A DNA stretch of 55,749 nt from Streptomyces sp. TRM68367. GTDB lineage: Bacteria; Actinomycetota; Actinomycetes; Streptomycetales; Streptomycetaceae. Each line of letters starts with the position of its first letter. Within the stretch, counting starts at the first letter, position 1. Below are positions 7,701-14,803 of the stretch, in pieces. The notes under the pieces were generated by a model. It did no database searches, was not told the origin of the DNA, and worked only from the letters and a program-made list of their open reading frames with translations. The position numbers were made by a program, and so were the translations under genes. The stretch spans positions 1-55,749 of the forward strand of contig NZ_JACTVI010000054.1 of NCBI RefSeq assembly GCF_014495685.1, given 5' to 3'.

Positions 7701-10476
7701 ACTCGTCCTTCAGCTTGACCATCGCACCCTTGTTGCTGGCCGGCGTGCTGATCCAGCCCTGGGTCAGCGAGGTGGCGTCCCACCAGTGGCGGCCGACCTC
7801 CGAGACCTGCGGAACAATGTCCGAGACGGTGGCCGAGTAGTCGCCGCCCGGCGTGGTCCACGCCGTGGCGGACGTGGCGTTGTTCCAGGTGGCGCTCGTC
7901 TCGCCGAAGTCCCGGTTCAGCCCGTGCAGTTCGTACGTCGCACTTCCCGCGCCGGTGTTGGTGGTCTCCGCGCCCCACATGAACAGCCGCGACTCCAGCA
8001 CCGTGGCCGTGTCCGGGATGTCGGAGGTGCCGAACTTCATCACCGCGCGCGTCTTGCCGTACGTGGAGGAGTTGTTGCCGACGCTCAGCCACTTCTGGCC
8101 CACGTCCCAGGACTTGATGGTGTCCTGGTTGGTGGTCGGCTGCGCCGACGACAGGGTCGTGTCCGTCACCCCTGACGTGCCCTGGATCAGCCGCATCGTG
8201 CGGCCCGCCTGCGGCATACCCACGATCCGCGTCGGCGAGCCCAGCAGCTGGCCGTCTTCCGTCTTCACCGCGAGCTGGTAGTAGTACGACCGCCCGATCT
8301 CCACCGTCGGCGAAGGAGGGGACGGGGTCGCGGTGGTGTCCGTGTACGCCGTGGCCGACTTGTCGATCGGGGCGATGAGGGTGGCCGCGGACGGGGTGAA
8401 CGCCTGCTGCGTGGAGCGGTGCAGCTGGTACTCGACGATGTCCCGGCCCGGGTCACCGCTGGTGTTGGTGTACGGCTTCCACGACAGCTCCGGGCCGGTG
8501 GAGTGCACCACGGTCGGCGAGTCCAGCTCGGTACCCACCGCACCGTAGGTCACGGTCAGCCGCGGAATGGTTGCTGTCTCACCGCCGTAGTCGCCGTCCC
8601 CCGCCTCGTAGCGCGGGCCGCCCTGCGGGGCGGTGGAGGACTCGTCGGCCGCCTTGAGGACGAAGCCGTTGTTGGCGTAGGTGCCGTTCAGCCACGCCTG
8701 GACGGTGTCGGTGACCGGGAACTTGTGCCACTGGTTGTAGGCGCCCTTGGGCTTGTCGATCTGGGCGGGGTTGACCAGCCGCGCCGCGTCCGCGATCACC
8801 GCCGTCGAGGTGGAGGCCGGACCGTCGCCGAGAACCACCTTGCCGGCCGTGCCCTTGGCGAAGGGCAGCTTGGTGCCGCTGTTCAGCGACGTCCACACGC
8901 CGTTGGTGCCGGACTGCTGGTTGACCGTGTACGTCGCCGAGCCGCCGTCGTAGGTCACCGTGTACGGGGCGTTGGTGGCGCGGTCGGTGGCGGCCACGTA
9001 GTGCACGTCGACCCGGTAGCCGTCGGTCTCGGGGATCTTCGGCTGCCAGGTGTAGGTGTCCCCGGCGATGGAGTCCTTGTTGTAGTGGTAGTCGGAGCCG
9101 ATGGCGTACTGGGTCAGCGACGAGCCGGACGCCGGCCAGGTGCCCTTCGCGGCCGTTGTGCCGGCGTCCCCGTCGTCGACCTGCACGCTGGTGCCGGACA
9201 GCTCACCCGCCAGCGAGCTGGTGGTGTTCCAGGTCGCCGTGGACTCGTCCCAGGTGCCGGTGGCCCGGTGCGCCTCGAGGGTGACCTTGTTGCCGTTGGT
9301 GGTGTGCGTCTGGTCGTAGTACATCTCCAGACGCGCCGAGTCGATCTTCGTGCCGGACGGGATCTCGTCCAGCGGGAACCTGATCAGCGAACGGGCTGCC
9401 CCGGAGGTGGTCTTGCCGACCGACAGCTTCCAGGTGCTGTTGTAGTTCGTCGTCGGCGCCTCCTGCAGGACCATGGTGTCCTGCGAGGCGGACGGGGACG
9501 GCGCGATCGTGATCGTCGGGTCGATCACCACGGGGTACTGCCGCTCCTTGGCGGCCAGCCACGTCGCGTCCGGCGTGACGGTGATCTTCCAGTCCTTGCC
9601 GTCCCGGGTCAGCTTCTGCGAGACCTTCGGGCTGTAGGCGTACCCGTAGGGGGAGTTGGCGTCCTTGCGTGCGTCCGTCATGAACGCCGCCGGGATCACC
9701 ATCACCGGCGTGTGGGGCAGCTCCCCGTACAGGGCGATCGAGCCGTCCTTGCGCGCCTTGGGCGTCAGGCCGTCGGGGTCCAGGGTGAAGGTGAACGTCA
9801 GCGGGCCGTTAGGGCGCTCGGCCAGGGTGATGTTCTCCTTCACCCGGCCTGGCCCGACCTCATAGGCCAGGTCGGCACCGTGGACTGCGTCCTTGTAGGT
9901 GACCGTGGAGCCCTTTGCTTGCGGATCCAGGCTCTTGCCGGTCACGCCCCGAAGGCCCAGGGTGACGGACCGGCCGTCGCCGGCCGCGAAGCGCAGCAGC
10001 CGGTCCGCATCCGTACCGAACCAGCTCTTGCCGGAGTTGGTGGTGTTGGCGAACTCGAAGCCCTTCGCCCCGCTCGCGCGGACCGTGGTGTCGATCGACT
10101 TCCAGGTCGCCTTTTTGCCGGAGCCGGACCGGTAGGAGGTGGGCGCCGCCGACAGCTCCGCCTCGATCCGGCCGTCCGACAGCTGCCAGTACCGCGCGTT
10201 CGCCGTGCGCCGTCCGGTCAGCTCCTTGACCCGCCTGGCCTTGGGATCCTTGGTGCCCTTCGGCAGTTTCTGCCGGTCGGCTATTCCCAATTCGTCATGC
10301 GACGGCGGTTTTTCGTTTTCCTTGCTATCATCCGCGAACCAGCCTTTGACGGTGTCGACGATTCCCTTTCCGTCGCCGTCATCGGCGGGTGCCGCATACG
10401 CGACCTGTGGCAGCGCGGTGCTCGTCACCGCGGATACCAGCAGGCACGCAACCAGCCTGCCCCATCTGGGTCTCAC
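1765..10476 (-). CDS. Giant secreted RHS/YD-repeat protein with C-terminal toxin-like tip
   Basis: About 2,903 residues. GTG 10476 is chosen because AGGAAAGG precedes it by 6 bases and it gives a clean Sec signal (RPRWGR, hydrophobic core, cut near AYA-APA); upstream starts at 10497 and 10533 lack a ribosome site. In order: signal; DNRLRE-type adhesion domain (about 330-650) containing a golvesin/CBM-like insert; a fibronectin-like linker; second DNRLRE domain (about 760-955); DUF-like RHS entry; dozens of YD repeats (about 1330-2610) interrupted near 2050-2155 by a second golvesin-like module; and an RHS core end (FRDYDPGLNRFTTRD...NPISFVELDGH). The last ~255 residues are a separate tip with the segment FGDGRTSTALIHEFNTG and an H-x3-K helix-rich stretch; its activity is unknown to me. 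Such proteins enclose a C-terminal toxin in an RHS cage; the two small genes downstream fit as immunity. Confidence 0.88.
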   Translation of the reverse strand: MRPRWGRLVACLLVSAVTSTALPQVAYAAPADDGDGKGIVDTVKGWFADDSKENEKPPSHDELGIADRQKLPKGTKDPKARRVKELTGRRTANARYWQLSDGRIEAELSAAPTSYRSGSGKKATWKSIDTTVRASGAKGFEFANTTNSGKSWFGTDADRLLRFAAGDGRSVTLGLRGVTGKSLDPQAKGSTVTYKDAVHGADLAYEVGPGRVKENITLAERPNGPLTFTFTLDPDGLTPKARKDGSIALYGELPHTPVMVIPAAFMTDARKDANSPYGYAYSPKVSQKLTRDGKDWKITVTPDATWLAAKERQYPVVIDPTITIAPSPSASQDTMVLQEAPTTNYNSTWKLSVGKTTSGAARSLIRFPLDEIPSGTKIDSARLEMYYDQTHTTNGNKVTLEAHRATGTWDESTATWNTTSSLAGELSGTSVQVDDGDAGTTAAKGTWPASGSSLTQYAIGSDYHYNKDSIAGDTYTWQPKIPETDGYRVDVHYVAATDRATNAPYTVTYDGGSATYTVNQQSGTNGVWTSLNSGTKLPFAKGTAGKVVLGDGPASTSTAVIADAARLVNPAQIDKPKGAYNQWHKFPVTDTVQAWLNGTYANNGFVLKAADESSTAPQGGPRYEAGDGDYGGETATIPRLTVTYGAVGTELDSPTVVHSTGPELSWKPYTNTSGDPGRDIVEYQLHRSTQQAFTPSAATLIAPIDKSATAYTDTTATPSPPSPTVEIGRSYYYQLAVKTEDGQLLGSPTRIVGMPQAGRTMRLIQGTSGVTDTTLSSAQPTTNQDTIKSWDVGQKWLSVGNNSSTYGKTRAVMKFGTSDIPDTATVLESRLFMWGAETTNTGAGSATYELHGLNRDFGETSATWNNATSATAWTTPGGDYSATVSDIVPQVSEVGRHWWDATSLTQGWISTPASNKGAMVKLKDESSSGPQERTLFLASEASDYQLGPLLRVIYVDSTTQDTYYAPQTPSRMTPNSTYTVDFTVTNTTSSNWAAGERELSYTWKLPDGTDVTTGGNQAATAIPALAPGDSATIQATVNTPINSDSGNKRTDYVLGWDVHKMADGSWLSTTNTSIQPLKQNVAVEDPTSNTLGLEKFYSYTGKNTGAGSTVMNNLASGNTVWSYNAFTNPGRGLTTFARFAYNSLDTSDTVSGAGWSAQLAGPIRLGAPLDFHPNPNPTEIRLPDGDGTTHLFTKQADGSWKAPAGVHYRITMKAGLDCTPDKDPVPDAWTLLRPDGTRFLFGCDGYLTSVVDKNGNTQTYTYEERQSNNKPTKFLKYITDPASRQSLTVDYYEKGDASYEYIDGTGAKVTGSNLTNSKIYDHIKSVTDISGRKISFFYTAKGLLGQFTDGVGSAQPKDFTFTYDATQGNKNVKLVQATDPRGNATGMAYFTPQAGDDPSYHWWTKTITDRLNGTTGFVYAADAANPEFTATKVTDAENNATDYVADDFGRPVQTTNAKSQTTKMSWDADNNVTYIEEDNGAKTAYCYDQKTGYPLWQRDAENNKTGVPAQSECAPGTYPVNAATYEYQPRAEGYSVDLVRKSSPEGRAWEFGYDAFGNLTAVTDPKGVATTTVDDDYQTVYEYNSYGQLTRATDANGNASTHSDFGPTGYPKTMTDALGKSTKFVYDERGQVTSVTDALLKTTTQTYDTFGRPLVSTVPKDQDEGELITTSAPVYDANDNVTESTAPNGAVSTVVYDAADQVMEATAPKDTATSDERKSVYTYDRTGHPKTVTEPKGTLTTADPDDYATTHHYDEIYQLTDVVNAAGDKVSYEYDNVGNVVTVIDPKKNATTDTTDYSSKTAYDLNHRVTQVTDAAGKTTKRSYDKDSLVISTTDAENNTTTVTYDERGKTAEVKAPYDGTTFRITRYEYDEVGNATKIVSPRAVAAGSTEAFTARTEYDALNRPVKQFQPYDPADARYNDPNVYMQTVYDAVGRVAKTSLPPSEGQTGRNDTTFTYFDNGWAKSSTDPWDISTTYDYNDLGQQTARTLTSAGGSSNRTMSWSYFPDGKLKSKSDDGVPVGKSVVLADNSDTQTTTATGTWTTADTDGQQGYDHATHGPGTGTDSFAWTLNIPADGTYDVYVKYPEVTGAATAAKYTLTHADGTVDKTVDQSAGAGAWVPLGSYSFTQGNAAKLELFENSADTVVADGVKLVRDNSADTDNEQKTFTYAYDVNGNLTSIDDTSSGATVDAYTVTYTGLNQVGKVTEALAGQEQRSTSYTYDANGQPETVTHPDQYSKYTYDLRELVKTVSVGKTATDTDPKVSSYTYTDRGQKLKETKDNGNTVDYTYYLDGSLKTSVESKGNGTLVASHTYAYAYDPNGNKAQDVAKKMNADDHASYLESTTDYTYDPAGRLAKSVKTGNGASTDTYVHDDNANVVSQTVQGTAVTYTYDRNRLLSSTTDGVAAGYTYDPFGRQESVTSGGEIISRKVYDGFDHVIESQMMDDAGAMKSTTYTYDPLDRTSSRTADGKTTDFTYLGLSGEVLNEEVAGELTKSYQYSPWGERLSQVKHNTDGTTEDGYYGYNGHTDVETLTDGNGDTKATYGYTAYGKDDDAEFTGIDKPDTADPTKEAYSPYRFNAKRWDAQSGTYDMGFRDYDPGLNRFTTRDIYNGALADMGLGADPYTSNRYAFTGGNPISFVELDGHLPCVDGIKDVCGGGDPATAGCLICLTNSNPGATKPRASMPEVESKELRGIIEELYLRESEKGGFGDGRTSTALIHEFNTGQPVKASAAKVSWHLEKASNKLAGLADLLERDRKKRLKGNGILSESDLKIAQQEAADLYNALNSNDVGGALTKMVNDDADLRRTLAVNRDTVVQAQSLSHLTGQEFKPVGRNPAPKPSGEPTKLRGFYKAFGIAGGVTTAAQAPSYVREYGWGGGAWEMFKDAIDPFGFHELTEPQPQPYV

Positions 10477-10767
10477 ATCAAACCTTTCCTCGTGCATCGA
10501 GTACGAAACATGCCGCCGAGAACCCGCCACCACCTGCGGTGACGGAAGGTCATGCGCAGCAGCGCCCGGTTTCTAGCCAGCTCGATGACGAGAAGTCAAG
10601 TGACCAGACATTGCCGACACTTGACCCTGCATGTCGGCAGACGGGGGCTGGGGCGAACCGGTCTGAAAAATCTCCGCTATTTCCGCTCGCTGGACAGCCG
10701 TTCCCGCGGACAGGTATAAACCGCCCGGCTCACGCAACAGCGATGGCATGTGCGAGAGGACGAAGCA

Positions 10768-11319
10768 ATGGGCACAACGGCCCCCGAACCGACAACCGAT
10801 CAGCCGGATTCCGAGGGAACCGCCAAGGGAAACCTTGAAGGAACTCCCGAGGAATCCCCGGACTCGACAAACGGGTCGGCAGCCGATTCCGCCGACCGGC
10901 GCTCCCTGCGCGCCGGGCTCGTCGTGGCCGGGGCCGCGCTGGCCGCCTGCCTCGGGCTGGTCCTCTACGGCGTGCTCGACACCCACGACGGCGACAACAA
11001 AGCGGAACCCAAGGTTCCCACCGCGCCGGTGACCTACGAGGTGACCGGTGAGGGCACCGCCGACATCACCTACCAGGGGCGCAGCGAGACCGGAAGGGCG
11101 GCCGTCGTGAAGGCGGCCTCGCTGCCATGGCGCGCGACCGTCAACGTGCCCCTCGGCCAGGACCCGGTCGTCAGCATCGTCCTCGACGCACAGGGCGGGC
11201 AGGCCCGCTGCGCCCTCGCCATCCGCGGACAGCACGTCCAAAGCGCCACCGCAGCCGGGGAGTTCGGCCGCGCCACCTGCGCCGGCCAGCTTCCGCGCCC
11301 GGACGCGCCCGAGAACTGA
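10768..11319 (+). CDS. MmpS-like membrane-anchored protein
   Basis: A 183-residue protein. ATG 10768 has GAGAGGA just upstream; the GTG at 10750 is rejected. Residues 1-45 are a polar, acidic cytoplasmic tail, followed by one membrane helix (about 50-70, LVVAGAALAACLGLVLYGVL) and an external domain. That domain contains VTYEVTGEGTADITYQ and LPWRATVNVP, matching the mycobacterial MmpS pattern (V-x-Y-E-V-x-G, then A-x-I-x-Y, then L-P-W). MmpS proteins assist MmpL/RND lipid exporters in mycobacteria, but no MmpL gene is visible here. Two cysteines in the C-terminal half may form a disulphide. It is divergent from the RHS gene and upstream of an amidase pseudogene. The role in Streptomyces is unknown. 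Confidence 0.65.
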   Translation: MGTTAPEPTTDQPDSEGTAKGNLEGTPEESPDSTNGSAADSADRRSLRAGLVVAGAALAACLGLVLYGVLDTHDGDNKAEPKVPTAPVTYEVTGEGTADITYQGRSETGRAAVVKAASLPWRATVNVPLGQDPVVSIVLDAQGGQARCALAIRGQHVQSATAAGEFGRATCAGQLPRPDAPEN

Positions 11320-11391
11320 CGTGGTGCCTCGTCCCCGGCGCTGCGCCCCATGCTGCGCACCGCACGCACGAGACAACCGCAAGGGAAGACC

Positions 11392-11812
11392 ATGAGCTCC
11401 AGACGATCCCGCGCCCGCCGTCCGCTGATCGGCAAGGGCAGAACCTGGCTGGCCGTCGGCGCCACCGTACTCGGCGGGGCGGGCCTGGCCACGGCCGCCG
11501 TCGCCATCGCCCCGACCACGCGGAGGACACCGACGAAGCCCGGCCCGCAAGCGCGCACACGCTCGCACTCGCCGGATCCAGCACCTCCGCCCGCTCCCTT
11601 CCCCGCACCGACACCGACACCGACGCCTTCTCGCTGATCGGTGTCTCCTGGAAGGACCACGCGAAGAACTTCGACGGCACCGCCCAGATCCGCACCCGTA
11701 GCACCACCAGCGGCGAGTGGATCGACTGGCGCGACCTCGACTTCGACGGAACCGCCCCCGAGACCGACGAAGCCAGCGCCCGCAGCGTCCGCGGTGAGCC
11801 CGTTCTCCTGCT
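11392..11812 (+). pseudogene. Remnant of secreted PGRP-type amidase (frameshifted and truncated)
   Basis: The ATG at 11392 opens a signal-peptide-like N-terminus (MSSRRSRARRPLIGKG then a hydrophobic stretch LAVGATVLGGAGLATAAVAIAP). The homologous sequence then continues one frame earlier: AEDTDEARPASAHTLALAG... then DAFSLIGVSWKDHAKNFDG and QIRTRSTTSGEWIDWRDL. This parallels RHFSLVGVVWDDPDTELHG and QVRTRAVGTRTWSGWQDI in the intact amidase at 28375-29802. The switch is explained by loss of one base in the C-run at 11510-11513. Homology ends near SVRGEP (about 11800), so the whole zinc amidase domain is missing. This is a dead paralogue. Confidence 0.75.
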
Positions 11813-11815
11813 CAT

Positions 11816-12060
11816 GACGCATGCGCCTCTGTGTGGTGCTGGCGCATTCGTACGTTGGTGTCGGTCACGGCGCTGTAGTCACGCTGGAGCGGGCGTTCTG
11901 TCTGGTGGCTTCGTTCACTTCCAGCAGCAGCGTTTGTACGTGGGTTCGGGAGGCAGGTGGCGTATTGAGGCGTCGTGGATGTTCACGAGAAATGACGTCA
12001 GTTCACGGGGCGGCCCGCCGCTCATGAGGGTGGCGGGCCGTGGAGCGGGCCAGGCAGAGG
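11816..12060. other. Intergenic stretch with no recognisable gene
   Basis: The 245 bases between the amidase remnant and the histidine phosphatase hold no reading frame I can recognise on either strand. The abrupt end of amidase homology at its left border suggests a deletion or insertion junction. The right part contains the hairpin listed separately. Confidence 0.5.
12011..12040 (-). terminator. Hairpin after histidine phosphatase gene
   Basis: A 9-bp stem (CGGCCCGCC at 12011-12019 pairing with 12032-12040) with a 12-base loop, about 20 bases beyond the stop of the minus-strand phosphatase gene. It is a plausible terminator. Confidence 0.5.
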
Positions 12061-12699
12061 TCAGCCGGCCGCAGAGTCGAGATGGCGGGTGTCACCGAGG
12101 CTGACGAGCCGACGGCTGTGATAGAAGTCGTCCTCGCGTAGCGTGGTGATGCTGCCGGAGCGCGCCTGGAATATGACATAATCGAGCGATTCGATTGGCA
12201 TCTTGATCCAAGACGCCAGGACGAACGTCAGGGCGAAACCGTGTGTCACGATGATCTGGTGTTCGCACGGGCTCTGTAGAATCTCGTCCACGGCGGCATA
12301 GATGCGCTGTGCGAGCGCCGTATTGGACTCGGCACCTGGCACGCCTTGATCGTGTCCCATCCGGTCGCCGACGGCTGGCGGCGGAATGAACCTCTGGTCC
12401 AGCCACTCCTGCGGCCTTCCCTCCGCTTCTCCGAATGACTTCTCCCGAAGCCTGCGGTCCAGGATCGGTTTCACGCCGAACAGCTCGGCAACCTCTTCGG
12501 CCGTCTGCCGGGTGCGCTGTAGATCCGAGGAGAACAGCTCCACCTCGGAGCCGTCCCGGATCTGTGCCCGCAGCGCCTGGGCAATGGAGCCCGCCGCGTG
12601 GATGCCGGCGGGCGTGAGCTGAGAATCATGCCATCCACCGACGACCCCCTCGACGTGGTGTGTCGCCTCCGGGTGGGTGACTACGTAAATAGTGCGCAT
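12061..12699 (-). CDS. Histidine phosphatase superfamily protein with altered RHG motif
   Basis: A 212-residue cytosolic protein of the phosphoglycerate-mutase-like fold. The N-terminal motif, usually R-H-G-E-T, reads T8-H9-P10-E11-A12, so the phospho-acceptor His9 is kept while the usual Arg is a Thr. Other hallmarks are present: SSDLQRTRQTAE (second phosphate-binding Arg), LREKSFGEAEG (acidic proton donor region) and IIVTHGFAL (second catalytic His). Family members remove phosphate from small molecules or proteins; the substrate cannot be told. The changed first motif may alter phosphate binding. It stands alone, facing a hairpin at 12011-12040, beside an IS21 fragment, in a recombination-prone region. 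Confidence 0.8.
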   Translation of the reverse strand: MRTIYVVTHPEATHHVEGVVGGWHDSQLTPAGIHAAGSIAQALRAQIRDGSEVELFSSDLQRTRQTAEEVAELFGVKPILDRRLREKSFGEAEGRPQEWLDQRFIPPPAVGDRMGHDQGVPGAESNTALAQRIYAAVDEILQSPCEHQIIVTHGFALTFVLASWIKMPIESLDYVIFQARSGSITTLREDDFYHSRRLVSLGDTRHLDSAAG

Positions 12700-12835
12700 G
12701 AGTGCGTGCCCTTCTTGTAGGTAGCGTCCTGCCTGAATCCACTCCGCAACTATGGAAGAGACGGCTCAAAGCCATCAAGCGGGTTCTTCGGCTCGTGCGC
12801 GGGTGCTGGCCAGGCAGTAGGAGTCGGTGCCGGTT

Positions 12836-12992
12836 GTTCGTCGATGCAGAGCAGGTCGACGCGTCCGTAGCGGGCGATGGCCTTGTTCAGCTGTTTCTCG
12901 TCGGCGGCTTTGACCAACTCATTTACCAGTTTCGTGGCGAGCGTGTAGCGGACGCGGTAGCCCTTCATGGCGGCCTCGGTGCCCAGGGCAAT
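12836..12992 (-). pseudogene. Internal fragment of IstB-like IS21 helper ATPase
   Basis: On the minus strand the peptide from about 12992 to 12836 (IALGTEAAMKGYRVRY, then LATKLVNELVKAADEKQL and RYGRVDLLCIDE) matches the segment just after the Walker A motif through the Walker B-like LLCIDE of IstB proteins. Walker A itself is missing, and the sequence after CIDE is unrelated (QPAPTPTAWPAP). No istA transposase or terminal repeats are seen. It is a scar of an IS21-family element between the phosphatase and the DUF397 gene, and cannot encode an active helper. Confidence 0.8.
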
Positions 12993-13068
12993 TGTGCCCA
13001 GCACCAGGCAGAGGCCAGTCACTTGCGAGAACTTGCATGCGGATCACTCGCGTGAGTGTGCCTCGTGC

Positions 13069-13251
13069 TCAGCGCCTCGCGTTCGCCGCGTGCGAAAGGA
13101 AGTCCGCCCAGGCCGTGGGCTGGAGGGTGAGATGCGGGCCAGCAGGGTTCTTGGAGTCGCGGATGTGGATGGTCGAGGGCGTGGTGGCTATCTCGACACA
13201 GGCGGAGCCTTCTTCGCTGTAGGTCGACTTCTGCCAGGACAGTTCGGTCAC
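13069..13251 (-). CDS. DUF397 domain protein
   Basis: A 60-residue protein starting MTELSWQKSTYSEEGSACVEIA, the typical DUF397 opening (W-x-K-S-[ST]-Y-S, then C-V-E-V/I-A), then IHIRDSKNPAGPHL and a W near the end. DUF397 proteins are small partners encoded next to XRE-DUF5753 regulators in streptomycetes (for example beside WhiJ-like proteins), where they modulate the regulator. Here it follows the XRE gene by 8 bases on the same strand, so the two are almost certainly co-transcribed. Confidence 0.92.
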   Translation of the reverse strand: MTELSWQKSTYSEEGSACVEIATTPSTIHIRDSKNPAGPHLTLQPTAWADFLSHAANARR

Positions 13252-13259
13252 TTCGTCTC

Positions 13260-14111
13260 TCAGATTTCTTGGGCGATGCGGTGGATGAGGTCGAGTGAGG
13301 GGGCGGGCTTCAGGGCGACGGCCTCCATGCGGTCAAGGACGAACCGGTACTTCTCCAGTTGCCCTACCGCATCGACGAGTTCACTGCCATGGGCCGTGTC
13401 CACCTCGACGGTGTCAAGGATGGGCACCGGGCCATGGAAGTAGTCGACGGCGTGGCCTGTGGTGGGGAACGAGGTGCCGTCGAAGGGGATCACGCGGAGG
13501 CTGATGGTGGGGTGGCCGCTGATCTCGGTGAGGTGATGCAGTTGGGCCCTGGCTACCTCGCGACCGCCGAACTGCATGCGCAGGGCGGCCTCGTGGACGA
13601 TCGCCGTGTACGGCGGTGGCTGCTCGCGGTGGAGGATGGCCTGACGCTTGATGCGGTGCGAGATGCGGTACTCGATCTCATGGGGACGCAAGGCTGGAAC
13701 CGCTTCGCGGAACAACGCGCGGGCATGGTCGGGTGTCTGGAGCAGACCTGGGATGTTGATGACCTGGGTCACGCGCAGCGCCGTGGCATGGTGCTCCAGC
13801 TCCGCCAAGTCGAGGAGACGGGGCGGCAGAGTGCCGCGGTACTCCTCCCACCAGCCACGTGTACGGTCGGCGGCCATGGCGGCGAGCGCGTCGACCAGGG
13901 GCCGGTCCGTACAGCCGTAGATGTGGGCGAGCGTGTGTACGCGGTCCGCGCTCACGCCGAAGCGGTTGGCCTCGATGTTGCTGATCTGCGCCTGAGTCGT
14001 ACCCAGGGCCTTGGCGGCCTCGGCGGCGGTCATGCCGGCGCGCTCGCGTAGCCGGCGTAGTTCTACGCCGATGCGGAGGCGGCGTGCCGTCGGGCTGGGC
14101 CTCGCTGTCAT
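13260..14111 (-). CDS. XRE-family regulator with DUF5753 domain (WhiJ-like)
   Basis: A 283-residue protein. ATG 14111 is preceded by GGAG at good spacing; upstream in-frame starts at 14153 and 14135 are not needed. Residues about 10-75 form a helix-turn-helix (RLRERAGMTAAEAAKALG, then TQAQISNIEANRFGVSADRV). The remainder is the DUF5753 ligand/partner domain, with WWEEYRG, the E-x-x-A-x-x-L-R region and QVINIPGLLQTPDHARAL. Such regulators act with a DUF397 partner, and often with an ATPase of the anti-sigma type, in developmental or antibiotic control. The gene is co-directional with the DUF397 gene and divergent from the ATPase gene at 14344, sharing a 232-base promoter region. Confidence 0.93.
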   Translation of the reverse strand: MTARPSPTARRLRIGVELRRLRERAGMTAAEAAKALGTTQAQISNIEANRFGVSADRVHTLAHIYGCTDRPLVDALAAMAADRTRGWWEEYRGTLPPRLLDLAELEHHATALRVTQVINIPGLLQTPDHARALFREAVPALRPHEIEYRISHRIKRQAILHREQPPPYTAIVHEAALRMQFGGREVARAQLHHLTEISGHPTISLRVIPFDGTSFPTTGHAVDYFHGPVPILDTVEVDTAHGSELVDAVGQLEKYRFVLDRMEAVALKPAPSLDLIHRIAQEI

Positions 14112-14343
14112 GTCCTCGCTCCGTTTCGTACGCATGGCGTCGCGGTCACCCACACGAGGGAGATTGCTGAAGGTTTTGCTGAATTCTGCAAAACATTCAG
14201 CTCCTGAAGTCTATGGTGAAACCCAAGCCGCCCAACTCCCGCCGCCCATAAGCCGGAAGCGCACCAACCCAGGCAGAGCCACCGCCCGGCGCGGCAGCTG
14301 TGCGAGCCCAAGCTCCCTTCCCCGTGACACTTCTGGAGGTTTC

Positions 14344-14787
14344 ATGCGCACCGTATCCCTGCCCGACACCTGGGTGTACGCCCTCCGCCTGCCTCACGAC
14401 CCACGCGCGGCACGGGTCGCACGTATGACCGTACGGTCGGTGCTCGACAGTCACGGGAGACCGGAAATCCTGGACGCCGTCGAGCTGATGGCGTCCGAGA
14501 TGGTCAGCAACGCCTACCGGCACACCGACGGCCCCGCCTCCCTCCGGCTGACCGCGCTCGCGGACGGGCGTCTGCGGGTCGGCGTCTGGGACAGTCACCC
14601 GCGTGTCCCCGCGCCCTTCGGCAGGTCGCCCCGGGACCGGGTGCCGCTTGCCCCGGTGGAGGGCGAGGGCGGGCGCGGGCTGCGGCTCGTGCAGGAGTGC
14701 GCCGACAACTGGGGCGGCTGGTCGCTCGGAGACGGTCTGCTCGACCGCCACGTCGGGAAACTGCTGTGGTTCGAGGTGGGCGGGTGA
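14344..14787 (+). CDS. ATP-binding protein, RsbW/anti-sigma-like histidine-kinase fold
   Basis: A 147-residue protein starting at ATG 14344 with GGAGG five bases upstream. The GHKL ATPase fold is visible: the N-box region ELMASEMVSNAYRH, the D-x-[GS] region VGVWDSHPRVP and the glycine-rich lid GEGGRGLRLVQECAD. No membrane segment or dimerisation/phosphoacceptor domain is present, so it is the single-domain type typical of anti-sigma factors and of the ATPase member of XRE/DUF397 cassettes. It is divergent from the XRE gene, which suggests joint control. The target is unknown. Confidence 0.88.
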   Translation: MRTVSLPDTWVYALRLPHDPRAARVARMTVRSVLDSHGRPEILDAVELMASEMVSNAYRHTDGPASLRLTALADGRLRVGVWDSHPRVPAPFGRSPRDRVPLAPVEGEGGRGLRLVQECADNWGGWSLGDGLLDRHVGKLLWFEVGG

Positions 14788-14803
14788 GCCACATCATCCA
14801 CGC

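Noticed and set aside
8419..10542. Plus-strand frame of 707 residues opposite the RHS gene
   Set aside because: Val/Arg/Gly-rich mirror of the repeat protein without any recognisable domain.
11821..12027. Small plus-strand frame after the amidase remnant
   Set aside because: No ribosome site, Cys/Ser-rich random look, and no homologue recognised.
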